From assembly GCA_947471105.1 (NCBI GenBank), contig CANIYB010000142.1, positions 1 through 6,403 on the forward strand: a stretch of 6,403 nucleotides of DNA. Reading direction: 5' to 3'. Positions 1 to 6,105 of the stretch are shown here, piece after piece. The stretch comes from Cytophagaceae bacterium. Its GTDB lineage: Bacteria > Bacteroidota > Bacteroidia > Cytophagales > Spirosomataceae. Numbering within the stretch: position 1 is the stretch's first letter; each line of letters begins with the position of its first letter. A model generated the notes under the pieces. The model worked only from the letters and a program-made list of their open reading frames with translations. It made no database searches and was not told the DNA's origin. The translations under genes were made by a program, and so were the position numbers.

Positions 1-151
1 GAATGTTCTAAAGGCCTCCTTTACCGAAATTGCCCATGAACTTAACTCATCAAGGGAGGTTATTTCAAGGCTAATTAAGAAACTAGCGGAGAAAGGCCAC
101 ATTAAAATGCATAAAAATCAAATTGAAATCATCGACTTAAAAGGACTGTGA
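1..151 (+). CDS. Crp/Fnr-family transcriptional regulator, C-terminal end (5' truncated by window)
   Basis: This is the last 49 codons of a gene, read in the frame beginning at base 2 and ending at TGA 149-151. The peptide contains FTEIAHELNSSREVISRLIKKL followed by a KGHIKMHKNQIEII wing. This is the classic winged helix-turn-helix of Crp/Fnr regulators: the EIA..L..SRE.ISR recognition helix, then L.KKG.I and a short beta wing. The cyclic-nucleotide-binding-like sensor domain lies upstream of the window, so the effector and any Fe-S or heme cysteines cannot be judged. It sits 60 bp before the TauE gene on the same strand. In Bacteroidota such regulators often lie beside the sulfur genes they control, so it is the best candidate regulator of this locus (inference). 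The family call is strong; the regulon is unproven. Confidence 0.88.
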   Translation, partial: NVLKASFTEIAHELNSSREVISRLIKKLAEKGHIKMHKNQIEIIDLKGL

Positions 152-183
152 TAAAAGTCACTAATTAGCATGGGAATTTGATC

Positions 184-191
184 TAAATTTG
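184..191 (+). promoter_or_regulatory. Candidate Bacteroidota -7 promoter element for the tauE-led operon
   Basis: TAAATTTG matches the Bacteroidota -7 consensus TAnnTTTG exactly. It lies 20 bases before the ATG at 212, in the only sizeable gap between the Crp/Fnr gene and the exporter. No TTG or TTTG -33 element is visible at the usual spacing, so it would be a weak or activator-dependent promoter. Transcription from the upstream gene could also read through. Confidence 0.35.
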
Positions 192-201
192 TCCCAACAA
201 A
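188..201 (+). promoter_or_regulatory. Inverted repeat TTTGT-N4-ACAAA, candidate Crp/Fnr-type operator
   Basis: The 14-base site TTTGTCCCAACAAA has perfect 5-base arms around a 4-base centre, the same geometry as the FNR box TTGAT-N4-ATCAA. It overlaps the end of the candidate -7 element and the expected transcription start, a position that suits repression better than activation. It lies directly downstream of a Crp/Fnr-type gene. A short AT-rich palindrome like this can arise by chance, and the right arm runs into a 9-A tract (199-207). Confidence 0.3.
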
Positions 202-211
202 AAAAAAGAAA

Positions 212-1027
212 ATGGAGATTTTAGGCTATTTTGCCTCTTTACTTATTGGCTTATCCTTAGGTTTAATTGGCGGTGGCGGATCCATTTTAACAGTCCCTGT
301 TTTAGTGTATCTGTTCGGCGTAAATCCTGTTTTAGCTACGGCCTATTCGTTATTTATCGTGGGCGCAAGCAGTCTAGTCGGTGCCGTCCCAAAATACAAA
401 CAAGGTTTAGTTAATCTAAAGACGGCAATCATTTTTGGGATTCCATCCATCATATCCGTCTTTGCCACGAGAAAATTCATCGTTCCACTCATTCCTAATG
501 AAGTATTTAGTGTAGGAGATTTCATCGTAACTAAGTCCATTTTAATGATGGTCTTATTTGCGATTTTAATGGTGGCTGCATCCATCTCCATGATCCGAGA
601 TAAAAGCGAAGAATGTGAAAAAGTTGGTAATCAGATAGAAGAAATTCAGGTATTCAACTATCCCATGATTCTATTGGAAGGGGCTATCGTAGGTATTTTA
701 ACTGGCTTAGTCGGCGCAGGGGGTGGCTTTCTGATTATTCCAGCGCTTGTCATGCTGTCAAAACTATCCATGAAGCAGGCCATTGGTACTTCATTATTAA
801 TCATTGCCGCCAAATCATTAATTGGTTTCACTGGAGATTTAGGTCATCAAATCATCGATTGGAAATTATTATTAACTGTTACGGGATTAGCCATTATAGG
901 TATTTTCTTTGGAGACATTGTGAGTAAAAAAGTAGATGGAAATAAGCTTAAAGTGGGATTTGGTTGGTTTGTTTTGATTATGGGAGTTTATATCCTGGTC
1001 CAACAAGTAGCCTTTCCCATTAAATAA
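212..1027 (+). CDS. Sulfite exporter TauE/SafE family membrane protein
   Basis: The 271-residue protein is strongly hydrophobic, with about eight predicted membrane helices, and is normal in length for TauE/SafE transporters. It shows the family's internal duplication. Repeat one has GLIGGGGSILTVPVLV at about residues 17-32, followed by A.A.SLF.V..SS..G. Repeat two has GLVGAGGGFLIIPALV at about 165-180, followed by AIGTSLLIIA..S..G. A charged loop at about 129-147 (RDKSEECEK) separates the halves. Family members export sulfite, sulfoacetate or related sulfur or organic anions across the inner membrane; here sulfite from the next gene's reaction is a plausible substrate (inference). The ATG follows an A-rich leader with no Shine-Dalgarno. 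The next gene starts 17 bases after the stop, indicating an operon. Confidence 0.92.
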   Translation: MEILGYFASLLIGLSLGLIGGGGSILTVPVLVYLFGVNPVLATAYSLFIVGASSLVGAVPKYKQGLVNLKTAIIFGIPSIISVFATRKFIVPLIPNEVFSVGDFIVTKSILMMVLFAILMVAASISMIRDKSEECEKVGNQIEEIQVFNYPMILLEGAIVGILTGLVGAGGGFLIIPALVMLSKLSMKQAIGTSLLIIAAKSLIGFTGDLGHQIIDWKLLLTVTGLAIIGIFFGDIVSKKVDGNKLKVGFGWFVLIMGVYILVQQVAFPIK

Positions 1028-1044
1028 TTTTAAAATTTAAAGCC

Positions 1045-2463
1045 ATGAAAGTAGAGCAAATTTACACAGGATGTTTAGCACAGGGTGCTTATTACATTGA
1101 GAACAATGGGGAAGCGGCCATTATAGATCCCCTACGTGAGGTACAACCCTATATTGAGAAGGCAAAAAGAAATCATGCGAAGATTAAATACGTGTTTGAA
1201 ACGCATTTTCATGCAGATTTTGTTTCAGGTCACATCGATTTATCAGCAAAAACTGGGGCTCCAATTGTTTATGGACCCAATGCTGCCTGTGAATTTGATT
1301 GTATTTCTGCCACAGATGGACAAGAATTTCCATTAGGAAATGCAAAAATTCGTGTCATTCATACACCAGGTCATACCATGGAATCAACTTGCTTTTTATT
1401 GATTGATCCAGATGGGAAAGCGACAAGCTTATTTTCAGGGGATACCTTATTTATAGGTGATGTGGGAAGGCCCGATTTAGCTCAAAAAGTATCCGCAGAT
1501 TTAACAGAAGATATGTTGGCCGGATTTCTTTATGACTCTTTACAAAATAAAATCATGCCTTTAGCCGACGATATCATCGTTTATCCAGCGCATGGAGCGG
1601 GTTCTGCTTGTGGAAAAAATATGAGTAAAGAGACGACGGACAGCTTAGGAAATCAAAAGAAAACCAATTATGCCTTGAACCCCGCACTAAGCAGAGAACA
1701 ATTCAAAAAAGAGGTATTAACAGGTTTAGTTGCCCCACCAGCCTATTTTCCTTTAAATGTATTGATGAATATTCAAGGGTATGATTCGATCGATAAGGTT
1801 TTGGAGCGGGGGCAACATGCCCTTTCTCCTGCAGCTTTTGAAGCGGCGGCCAATGAAACTTCTGCTTTAATTTTAGATACTAGAAATGCCCAAACGTTTG
1901 CAGCAGGATTCGTACCCAATTCAATTAACATTGCCATAGATGGTTCTTTCGCACCCTGGGTAGGCGCCATGATTCCAGATATCAAGCAGGAAATCTTGTT
2001 GGTGACAGAGGAAGGACGCGAAGAAGAAGTCATAACCCGATTGGCACGAGTAGGCTACGATTTCACGATTGGTTATTTAAAGGGAGGTATTGCGGCTTGG
2101 AAGGCTGCAGGCAAAGAGTTAGATCAAATCGAATCCATTTCTGTGGAGGAGACTTTGAACCGGGCCCAATCGGGTGAAGGGGAAATAATCGATGTAAGAA
2201 AAAATAGCGAATACCTTTCAGAGCATATTGTTGATGTAGAAAATGCACCCCTAGATTTCATCAATGAAAGTATGCTCAAAATCAAAAAAGATAAAACATA
2301 TTTTGTGCATTGTGCTAGCGGGTACCGATCAATGATATTTATTTCGACGCTAAGAGCAAGAGGCTACGAGAATTTAATCGACGTTCAGGGAGGATTTAAA
2401 GCCATTAAAGAATCCGAGAAATTCAAATTGTCTGAATATATTTGCCCGACGACTTTGTTGTAA
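1045..2463 (+). CDS. MBL-fold persulfide dioxygenase-like protein with two C-terminal rhodanese domains (CstB-like architecture)
   Basis: The 472-residue protein has an N-terminal metallo-beta-lactamase fold (about 1-250) of the ETHE1/persulfide dioxygenase type. Visible motifs are THFHAD with His54, His56 and Asp58, HTPGH with His110, SGDTLFIGDVGRPDL with Asp133, and PAHGAGSACG with His183. His54, His110 and Asp133 match the His-His-Asp iron site of ETHE1. A first rhodanese-like domain (about 262-358) keeps LDTR and the GGIAAW end, but its active loop reads VTEEGRE with no cysteine, so it looks inactive. A second rhodanese domain (about 364-460) has IIDVR and the loop HCASGYRS with Cys423, so it looks active. 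This order, dioxygenase, dead rhodanese, live rhodanese, matches staphylococcal CstB, which uses thiosulfate or persulfide and makes sulfite. Cytoplasmic, no signal peptide. Neighbouring sulfite-type exporter and thiosulfate importers fit this role. Confidence 0.9.
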   Translation: MKVEQIYTGCLAQGAYYIENNGEAAIIDPLREVQPYIEKAKRNHAKIKYVFETHFHADFVSGHIDLSAKTGAPIVYGPNAACEFDCISATDGQEFPLGNAKIRVIHTPGHTMESTCFLLIDPDGKATSLFSGDTLFIGDVGRPDLAQKVSADLTEDMLAGFLYDSLQNKIMPLADDIIVYPAHGAGSACGKNMSKETTDSLGNQKKTNYALNPALSREQFKKEVLTGLVAPPAYFPLNVLMNIQGYDSIDKVLERGQHALSPAAFEAAANETSALILDTRNAQTFAAGFVPNSINIAIDGSFAPWVGAMIPDIKQEILLVTEEGREEEVITRLARVGYDFTIGYLKGGIAAWKAAGKELDQIESISVEETLNRAQSGEGEIIDVRKNSEYLSEHIVDVENAPLDFINESMLKIKKDKTYFVHCASGYRSMIFISTLRARGYENLIDVQGGFKAIKESEKFKLSEYICPTTLL

Positions 2464-2484
2464 TTCGTTAAAATAAATTAAATT

Positions 2485-2554
2485 TACCTGTTACCTAATA
2501 CCATCTAATACCTATTAAATTTTACCTAATACCTATTTTTTACCTATTACCTAA
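2485..2554 (+). repeat. Degenerate heptamer array, TACCTAW units
   Basis: The gap between the dioxygenase and the first YeeE gene carries seven copies of TACCT (starting at 2485, 2492, 2509, 2523, 2530, 2541 and 2548) plus TACCA at 2499 and 2564. Many starts are exactly 7 or 14 bases apart, so the unit is TACCTAA or TACCTAT, interrupted by AT spacers. It is not coding and forms no hairpin. It ends 18 bases before the yeeE ATG at 2573. It could be a slippage-prone leader, a cluster of regulator sites, or neutral simple sequence. No good -7/-33 pair is evident in the gap; TAAATTTA at 2479-2486 is one base off TAnnTTTG. Confidence 0.75.
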
Positions 2555-2572
2555 ATTAAAACTTACCAAATA

Positions 2573-3136
2573 ATGATCGAAACAATAACTCAACCATGGC
2601 CATGGTATGTGGCAGGTACAATTATTGGACTCATTGTCCCTACCCTATTAATTTTGGGCAATAAGCATTTTGGAATTTCGGCTAATTTGAGGCATATGTG
2701 TGCGGCATGTTTTCCGAGCAACATCCCATTTTTCAACTATGATTGGAAGAAAGAATCTTGGAATTTATTTTTCATCGGGGGGATTTTAGTGGGCGGAATC
2801 ATTTCAACCCAATACCTAAGCTCACCCGATCCAGTCATTATACATCCAGATTTGGCAAAGGATTTAACTCAATTCGGGATTACTGATTTTTCTGGTTTAG
2901 TACCTGTTCAATTATTTTCTTTTGACCAATTATTCACACTTCGCGGATTGATCATGATGGTAGGAGGAGGATTTCTAGTGGGATTTGGTACTCGATATGC
3001 TGGGGGATGTACTTCAGGACATGCGATTATGGGACTCAGTGATTTGCAATGGCCTTCTTTAGTGGCTACCATCTGCTTTATGATCGGAGGATTTTTGATG
3101 ACTAATTTAATTTTACCTTATATTTTAGCCTTATAA
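2573..3136 (+). CDS. YeeE/YedE-family thiosulfate transporter, first half protein
   Basis: This 187-residue membrane protein has about four to five hydrophobic segments (about 12-30, 63-80, 124-140, 160-185). The diagnostic motif is GFGTRYAGGCTSGHAIMG at about 137-154, with Cys146 in the GGCTSGH signature of the YeeE/YedE (TsuA) family. There is also a CxxC pair, Cys43 and Cys46, in RHMCAACFP. Full-length TsuA-type proteins are about 330-400 residues with several pore cysteines that pass thiosulfate through S-H contacts. This protein is about half that and is followed 2 bases later by the other half, so the two probably form one transporter. The ATG directly follows the heptamer-repeat leader, and no Shine-Dalgarno is seen. 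Substrate thiosulfate is inferred from family and context. Confidence 0.88.
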   Translation: MIETITQPWPWYVAGTIIGLIVPTLLILGNKHFGISANLRHMCAACFPSNIPFFNYDWKKESWNLFFIGGILVGGIISTQYLSSPDPVIIHPDLAKDLTQFGITDFSGLVPVQLFSFDQLFTLRGLIMMVGGGFLVGFGTRYAGGCTSGHAIMGLSDLQWPSLVATICFMIGGFLMTNLILPYILAL

Positions 3137-3138
3137 AG

Positions 3139-3636
3139 ATGAAAACGAAACAAGAGGAAACGGATTTCGAAGTACGCTCACTAGACACCATGTGTATCAA
3201 TGAGTCTGAATTGGTTCATCCGTGGTGGTATAATTTTAAATATGCTGCGGTGGGAGTGATTTTTGGAATTGTGTTCATTAAAGCTGAGATTATTTCATGG
3301 TTTAGGATTCAAGAAATGTTTAAACTCCAAAGTTTTCACATGTATGGCGTGATAGGAACGGCCGTGGTGGTAGGAGCTATTTCGGTGTTTTTAATCAAAA
3401 AACTAAAGATAAAAACCATTCATGGGGAAGACATTACTTTTTCAAGTAAGAAATTCAATCTAGGTCAAATTTATGGAGGATTACTATTCGGTTTGGGTTG
3501 GGCCATTACTGGCGCATGCCCTGGACCATTATTTGCCCAATTAGGTTCCGGTTCCCTAGCTGTAATCGTTGTCATATTAAGCGCAATCTTAGGCACATGG
3601 GTCTATGGAAAATTTAGAGATCAATTGCCTCATTAA
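3139..3636 (+). CDS. YeeE/YedE-like transporter, second half protein (DUF6691-type)
   Basis: This 165-residue protein has a hydrophilic N-terminus (about 1-30, with Cys19) followed by about four membrane segments (about 33-50, 67-86, 110-125, 138-156). The motif GGLLFGLGWAITGACPGP at about 113-130 is the second YeeE/YedE signature, with Cys127 in GACPGP. Its ATG is 2 bases after the stop of the first half, so translation is almost certainly coupled and the products are likely made in equal amounts. Such split pairs are common in Bacteroidota and Proteobacteria. I infer that it forms a heteromeric thiosulfate or sulfur-species permease with the preceding protein. Function alone is not established. 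Confidence 0.85.
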   Translation: MKTKQEETDFEVRSLDTMCINESELVHPWWYNFKYAAVGVIFGIVFIKAEIISWFRIQEMFKLQSFHMYGVIGTAVVVGAISVFLIKKLKIKTIHGEDITFSSKKFNLGQIYGGLLFGLGWAITGACPGPLFAQLGSGSLAVIVVILSAILGTWVYGKFRDQLPH

Positions 3637-3658
3637 TAAATCTGTTAATTAATAAAAA

Positions 3659-4036
3659 ATGAAAAAAGAACAAATAATTTTCTGGACATCGACGATCATT
3701 ATAGCCTTATTTGAAGGCCTAATGCCAGCATTAACCTCACAAACCGAACTCGCCAAAGAGGGAATTAGACATTTAGGATATCCTGAGTATTTTGGAAATG
3801 CATTAGTATTTTTCAAAGTAGCTGGTGTTTTAGCCATCGTAATACCTAAGGTTCCTGCTCGGATTAAAGAATGGGCTTATGCAGGTTTTGCCTTCGACTT
3901 TTTATTTGCTGCCATTAGTCATGGGGCCGTTGACGGCATCAATGGGCAAACATTTTTTCCACTCGTTGTATTTGGGATATTAGCCATTTCCTATATTTAT
4001 TACCATAAAAACTTAGCCAATTCATCGATTAAATAG
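3659..4036 (+). CDS. DoxX-like family small membrane protein
   Basis: This 125-residue protein has four predicted membrane helices at about 7-25, 45-63, 70-90 and 98-116. It carries the DoxX-like pattern G(I/L)..LGYP.YF......K..G..A...P, then WAYAG.AFDF..A..SH. It starts 22 bases after the YeeE second half, on an AT-rich leader, and is probably the next operon member. The family name comes from DoxD/DoxA, the thiosulfate:quinone oxidoreductase of Acidianus. Most DoxX-like proteins have no known activity, and this single short protein is not evidence for that enzyme. In this setting a quinone-linked or membrane accessory role in sulfur metabolism is possible but speculative. Confidence 0.82.
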   Translation: MKKEQIIFWTSTIIIALFEGLMPALTSQTELAKEGIRHLGYPEYFGNALVFFKVAGVLAIVIPKVPARIKEWAYAGFAFDFLFAAISHGAVDGINGQTFFPLVVFGILAISYIYYHKNLANSSIK

Positions 4037-4111
4037 GATCATTGATTGAACAAATAGTGATTTAATTGGCTATTTTATTAGATATTTTTTTACGCAAAAA
4101 AGATTAAAATA

Positions 4112-4384
4112 ATGGGGAAATTTATGATTAATATCCAATTAGAAGGATTGGACAGTGAAACAAGAATTAAATTACTCCCGAGGGAGCAGGAACTAGTGAA
4201 AGAGCTGGAGCAAAATGGAACCATAATAGAAACCTATATTAAACTTGACATGTCTGGGATTTACATGGTAATTGTCGCGGCAGATTCCAATGATGTGCAC
4301 TCAAAACTTTCCATTTTGCCCTATTACCCTTTTATGAAAATAGAAATTGTTCCCATTAGAATGGTCAACAATATCAATCAATAA
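4112..4384 (+). CDS. Muconolactone delta-isomerase-like small protein
   Basis: This 90-residue cytoplasmic protein has no signal peptide or membrane segment. The pattern begins with KFMINIQLE, continues with LLPREQELVKELEQNGTI, YIKLDMSGIYMVIVAAD and LPYYPFMKIEIVPI. It follows the muconolactone isomerase (MIase) family layout, a ferredoxin-like alpha/beta fold that usually assembles as an oligomer, and the length is typical. It lacks cysteine, so it is not a sulfur carrier by thiol chemistry. No aromatic catabolism genes are visible nearby, so isomerase activity on muconolactone is unlikely. Its job beside sulfur genes is unknown. The 75-base gap upstream means it may be the last gene of the operon or have its own promoter. 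Its 3' end faces the cytochrome gene with 34 bases between. Confidence 0.75.
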   Translation: MGKFMINIQLEGLDSETRIKLLPREQELVKELEQNGTIIETYIKLDMSGIYMVIVAADSNDVHSKLSILPYYPFMKIEIVPIRMVNNINQ

Positions 4385-4418
4385 TCGAAAGACATCCCTG
4401 ATTTTAGGACCTAAGCTT

Positions 4419-5447
4419 TTAATTTTTGGCGTACCAATCTTTGATCGGCTTATAGGGTCCAAACTTATGTTGTTCCTCTGAGAAAGGATCCACATAGGGT
4501 CCAAATGGATGATCAAAAGGTTTTTTGGCAATTTTAGGCCAATCCATAGACAAATCTTTGCTTGGCCTAGGCATGGAATTCACAAAAGCGGCCACATCCC
4601 AAGCTTCCTCATCCGTTAACACCGGCTTTTCGTAGGTTGTACCTTGCGGCATATTGTATTTCACGTAACCCGCAAAATTCGAAATTCGAAACAAACCAGC
4701 CCCATGATTATAGCTATTTTTACCCCATAAAGGTGGATAGGTGTAAGATTTGCCATTTTCGGCCAATAAGCCTCCCCCATCCCCTTGATGACAAGACTGA
4801 CATTTGGCCATATACACTTCTAGACCTTTCGCTGGATCGCAGGCCCTTTTCATTCCTTTCAATTTATATATACCTGAACCTCTAGGAATCTTATCTTTCT
4901 CCACGTCATTTCCAAGCCATTTAATATAAGCCAAAATGGCACGCATCTCTCTGCCGGTAGAATCTAATGGCTTCCCATTTAAACTCCGTTGGAAGCAATC
5001 ATTGACGCGCTTAATTTGATTTTCCTTGGTACCCGAACGGGCTCTGAATTTCGGATAGGTCGATTGCACAGCAAAATAATTATTTCCCCAAGGTTGGGTT
5101 CCCGCATTCAAATGGCAATTCTGACAATTCATCCCATTGGACATATGCAATACTGAACCCTTGGGACCTAAATATTCGGAAGTATGCGCTATTAATTCTC
5201 GGCCATATTTGACTAAATCTCTCTCACTTGAATCCAAATACATCAAACGCCAATCGGAAGGTGCCGTCCAAACATGGTTGAAATTGGTGTCTGGGGCTAC
5301 AAAAACTTGAACGGAATCGGTTGATCGTTCTGTGCCAATGGACCGCTGATCAAAAACCAACAGGCCTAAAATGGCAAATAACAACAACAGGGATCCATAT
5401 AAAAATGTGGATAGCCTTTGGAACAATTTTTGATTAGGAAAACTCAC
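4419..5447 (-). CDS. tsdA: Membrane-anchored diheme cytochrome c, thiosulfate dehydrogenase/tetrathionate reductase-like (TsdA)
   Basis: The 342-residue protein carries two heme c sites, CQNCH (108-112) and CQSCH (216-220). The N-terminal half matches TsdA: YGRELI.HTSEYLGPKG, then the heme site, YPKFRARSG and RVNDCFQRSLNGKP. In that last motif Cys151 is the expected axial ligand of the catalytic heme (His/Cys ligation). In the second domain, YNMPQG provides Met266 as the likely second-heme ligand, preceded by Asn265. The C-terminus ends with HPFGPYVDPFSEEQHKFGPY. TsdA couples two thiosulfates to tetrathionate in the periplasm, often reversibly. Residues about 16-33 form one hydrophobic helix after K7/R11 with no clear cleavage site, so it looks membrane-tethered with the hemes outside. 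The start is GTG at 5447: an in-frame TAA lies only three codons upstream and the next Met (69) would remove the anchor. Downstream of dsrE in one operon. Confidence 0.85.
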   Translation of the reverse strand: MSFPNQKLFQRLSTFLYGSLLLLFAILGLLVFDQRSIGTERSTDSVQVFVAPDTNFNHVWTAPSDWRLMYLDSSERDLVKYGRELIAHTSEYLGPKGSVLHMSNGMNCQNCHLNAGTQPWGNNYFAVQSTYPKFRARSGTKENQIKRVNDCFQRSLNGKPLDSTGREMRAILAYIKWLGNDVEKDKIPRGSGIYKLKGMKRACDPAKGLEVYMAKCQSCHQGDGGGLLAENGKSYTYPPLWGKNSYNHGAGLFRISNFAGYVKYNMPQGTTYEKPVLTDEEAWDVAAFVNSMPRPSKDLSMDWPKIAKKPFDHPFGPYVDPFSEEQHKFGPYKPIKDWYAKN

Positions 5448-5453
5448 AACTAA

Positions 5454-5861
5454 TTAATATTTCAAATAGGCCCAGCCCTCTTCTTGCTTTAAGATAACTT
5501 CTGAAACGCCTGAGGGTACAAATCCAGATTGTGACAAAATGGTAGCCTTATCAATTTTACGTTCACGAATGGTATTTTCACAAGCCACAAACTTGACACC
5601 CATCGCGGCCAATTCAGCAATTTTAGCTTGTTGGGTTGTCTTGGAAGCAATGAGTAAACCAATACCAGAACCATGAGCAACGACCTCAATTTGAGTATTA
5701 TTACCCAAAGCGACTTGCATATTCGCAATATTTCGCATGACACCATGCCAAACAGTGGTATCAGCGGTATTGATTTGCATTACTACTTTATGTGTTTTTT
5801 GTGCGAAGGCCGAAACAGAAATAAACAGGCCAACGATTGAAGTTAATATTAGTTTTTTCAT
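5454..5861 (-). CDS. Exported DsrE-family (DsrE/DsrF-like) protein
   Basis: This 135-residue protein begins with a clear signal peptide: KK, a hydrophobic stretch at 4-18, and a SAFA|Q cleavage site after residue 20. The mature part has the DsrE/F layout: KVVMQINTAD near the start, a helix with MRNIANMQVAL, IEVVAHGSGIGLL, KIAELAAMGVKFVACENT with the only cysteine (Cys94), and a C-terminal GVSEVILKQEEGWAYLKY. Cytoplasmic DsrE/TusD proteins carry persulfide on a conserved cysteine in sulfur relay. Exported single-Cys relatives are common in Bacteroidota and their function is not settled. Here it precedes the TsdA-like cytochrome by 6 bases in the same frame, suggesting a periplasmic partner that binds or delivers sulfur intermediates (inference). 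The ATG has an A8-containing leader. Confidence 0.87.
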   Translation of the reverse strand: MKKLILTSIVGLFISVSAFAQKTHKVVMQINTADTTVWHGVMRNIANMQVALGNNTQIEVVAHGSGIGLLIASKTTQQAKIAELAAMGVKFVACENTIRERKIDKATILSQSGFVPSGVSEVILKQEEGWAYLKY

Positions 5862-5875
5862 CGTTTGATTTTTTT

Positions 5876-5907
5876 TAAAACTAACATATAAAAATTATGA
5901 AAGCAAA
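5876..5907 (-). promoter_or_regulatory. Candidate promoter for the dsrE-tsdA operon
   Basis: Read on the - strand, TTTG (5907-5904) is followed after 20 bases by TAGTTTTA (5883-5876). This fits the Bacteroidota TTG/TTTG -33 and TAnnTTTG -7 pair at usual spacing, with the last base of the -7 box not matching. The -7 box ends 14 bases before the dsrE ATG, giving a short A-rich leader. The region is AT-rich, so a chance match is possible. Confidence 0.35.
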
Positions 5908-6001
5908 TGGGAATGAACGATTCAACACAGAAGATTTTCAATACAGAACCGCGCCAAATGATTTCTTTAGCTTGCAAATAGACCCATAAAAATTAATAAA
6001 G

Positions 6002-6032
6002 ATACGATTGTCGGCCGTCGGAAGGATCGTAT
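6002..6032. repeat. Inverted repeat ATACGAT-N17-ATCGTAT in divergent intergenic region
   Basis: Seven-base perfect arms (6002-6008 and 6026-6032) flank a GC-rich 17-base centre that itself contains the palindrome CGGCCG (6012-6017). It lies about midway between the two divergent genes (100 bases from the rhodanese ATG, 140 from the dsrE ATG), so it may be a dyad operator serving both or a hairpin in a long leader. No T tract follows, so it is not a normal terminator. The rest of 5862-6131 holds the promoter candidates listed here and no convincing gene. Confidence 0.45.
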
Positions 6033-6060
6033 AATAATCAGTACCAAGGTCTCCATTTTA

Positions 6061-6076
6061 TTGACCTTTCGGACAA
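6061..6076. promoter_or_regulatory. Imperfect dyad TTGaCC-N4-GGaCAA, candidate operator upstream of the rhodanese gene
   Basis: The arms TTGACC and GGACAA match at five of six positions around a 4-base centre. The complement of 6071-6077 reads TTTGTCC, the same seven bases that begin the dyad at 188. The dyad is centred about 45 bases before the end of the candidate -7 element at 6106-6113, a position where Crp/Fnr-type activators can bind. Support is pattern-based only. Confidence 0.25.
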
Positions 6077-6105
6077 AAGTCACGAATTCCAAATGATCGA
6101 CTCCG

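Noticed and set aside
2485..2554. Telomere-like or CRISPR-like array (complement reads TTAGGTA)
   Set aside because: The 7-base units are degenerate with no spacers of regular size, and the setting is an ordinary operon gap. Resemblance to telomere repeats is superficial.
3659..4036. DoxX-like gene as thiosulfate:quinone oxidoreductase
   Set aside because: Only a short DoxX-like four-helix protein is present and no DoxA partner is visible. The family is mostly of unknown function.
4052..4075. Hairpin AAATAG-N12-CTATTT after the DoxX-like gene as a terminator
   Set aside because: The stem is only six AT-rich pairs with a long loop, and the T-rich stretch begins several bases later. It is too weak to call.
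4404..4414. TTAGG-A-CCTAA palindrome between the convergent genes as a bidirectional terminator
   Set aside because: The loop would be too small; the remaining stem is only three AT pairs. It is a palindrome but not a convincing terminator.
4637..4885. 82-codon + strand ORF opposite the cytochrome gene
   Set aside because: It lies wholly antisense to the two-heme cytochrome coding region, whose motifs are clear. It is a shadow frame.
5897..5989. A 30-codon + strand ORF (begins MKANGNERFN) in the divergent intergenic region
   Set aside because: It overlaps the likely dsrE promoter region, has no promoter or leader that stands out, and resembles no family I know. A chance ORF of this length is expected.
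5954..6097. Direct repeat CCAAATGAT at 5954-5962 and 6089-6097
   Set aside because: It is a nine-base match in a 270-base AT-rich region with no gene between the copies, so chance is sufficient and there is no sign of a mobile element.
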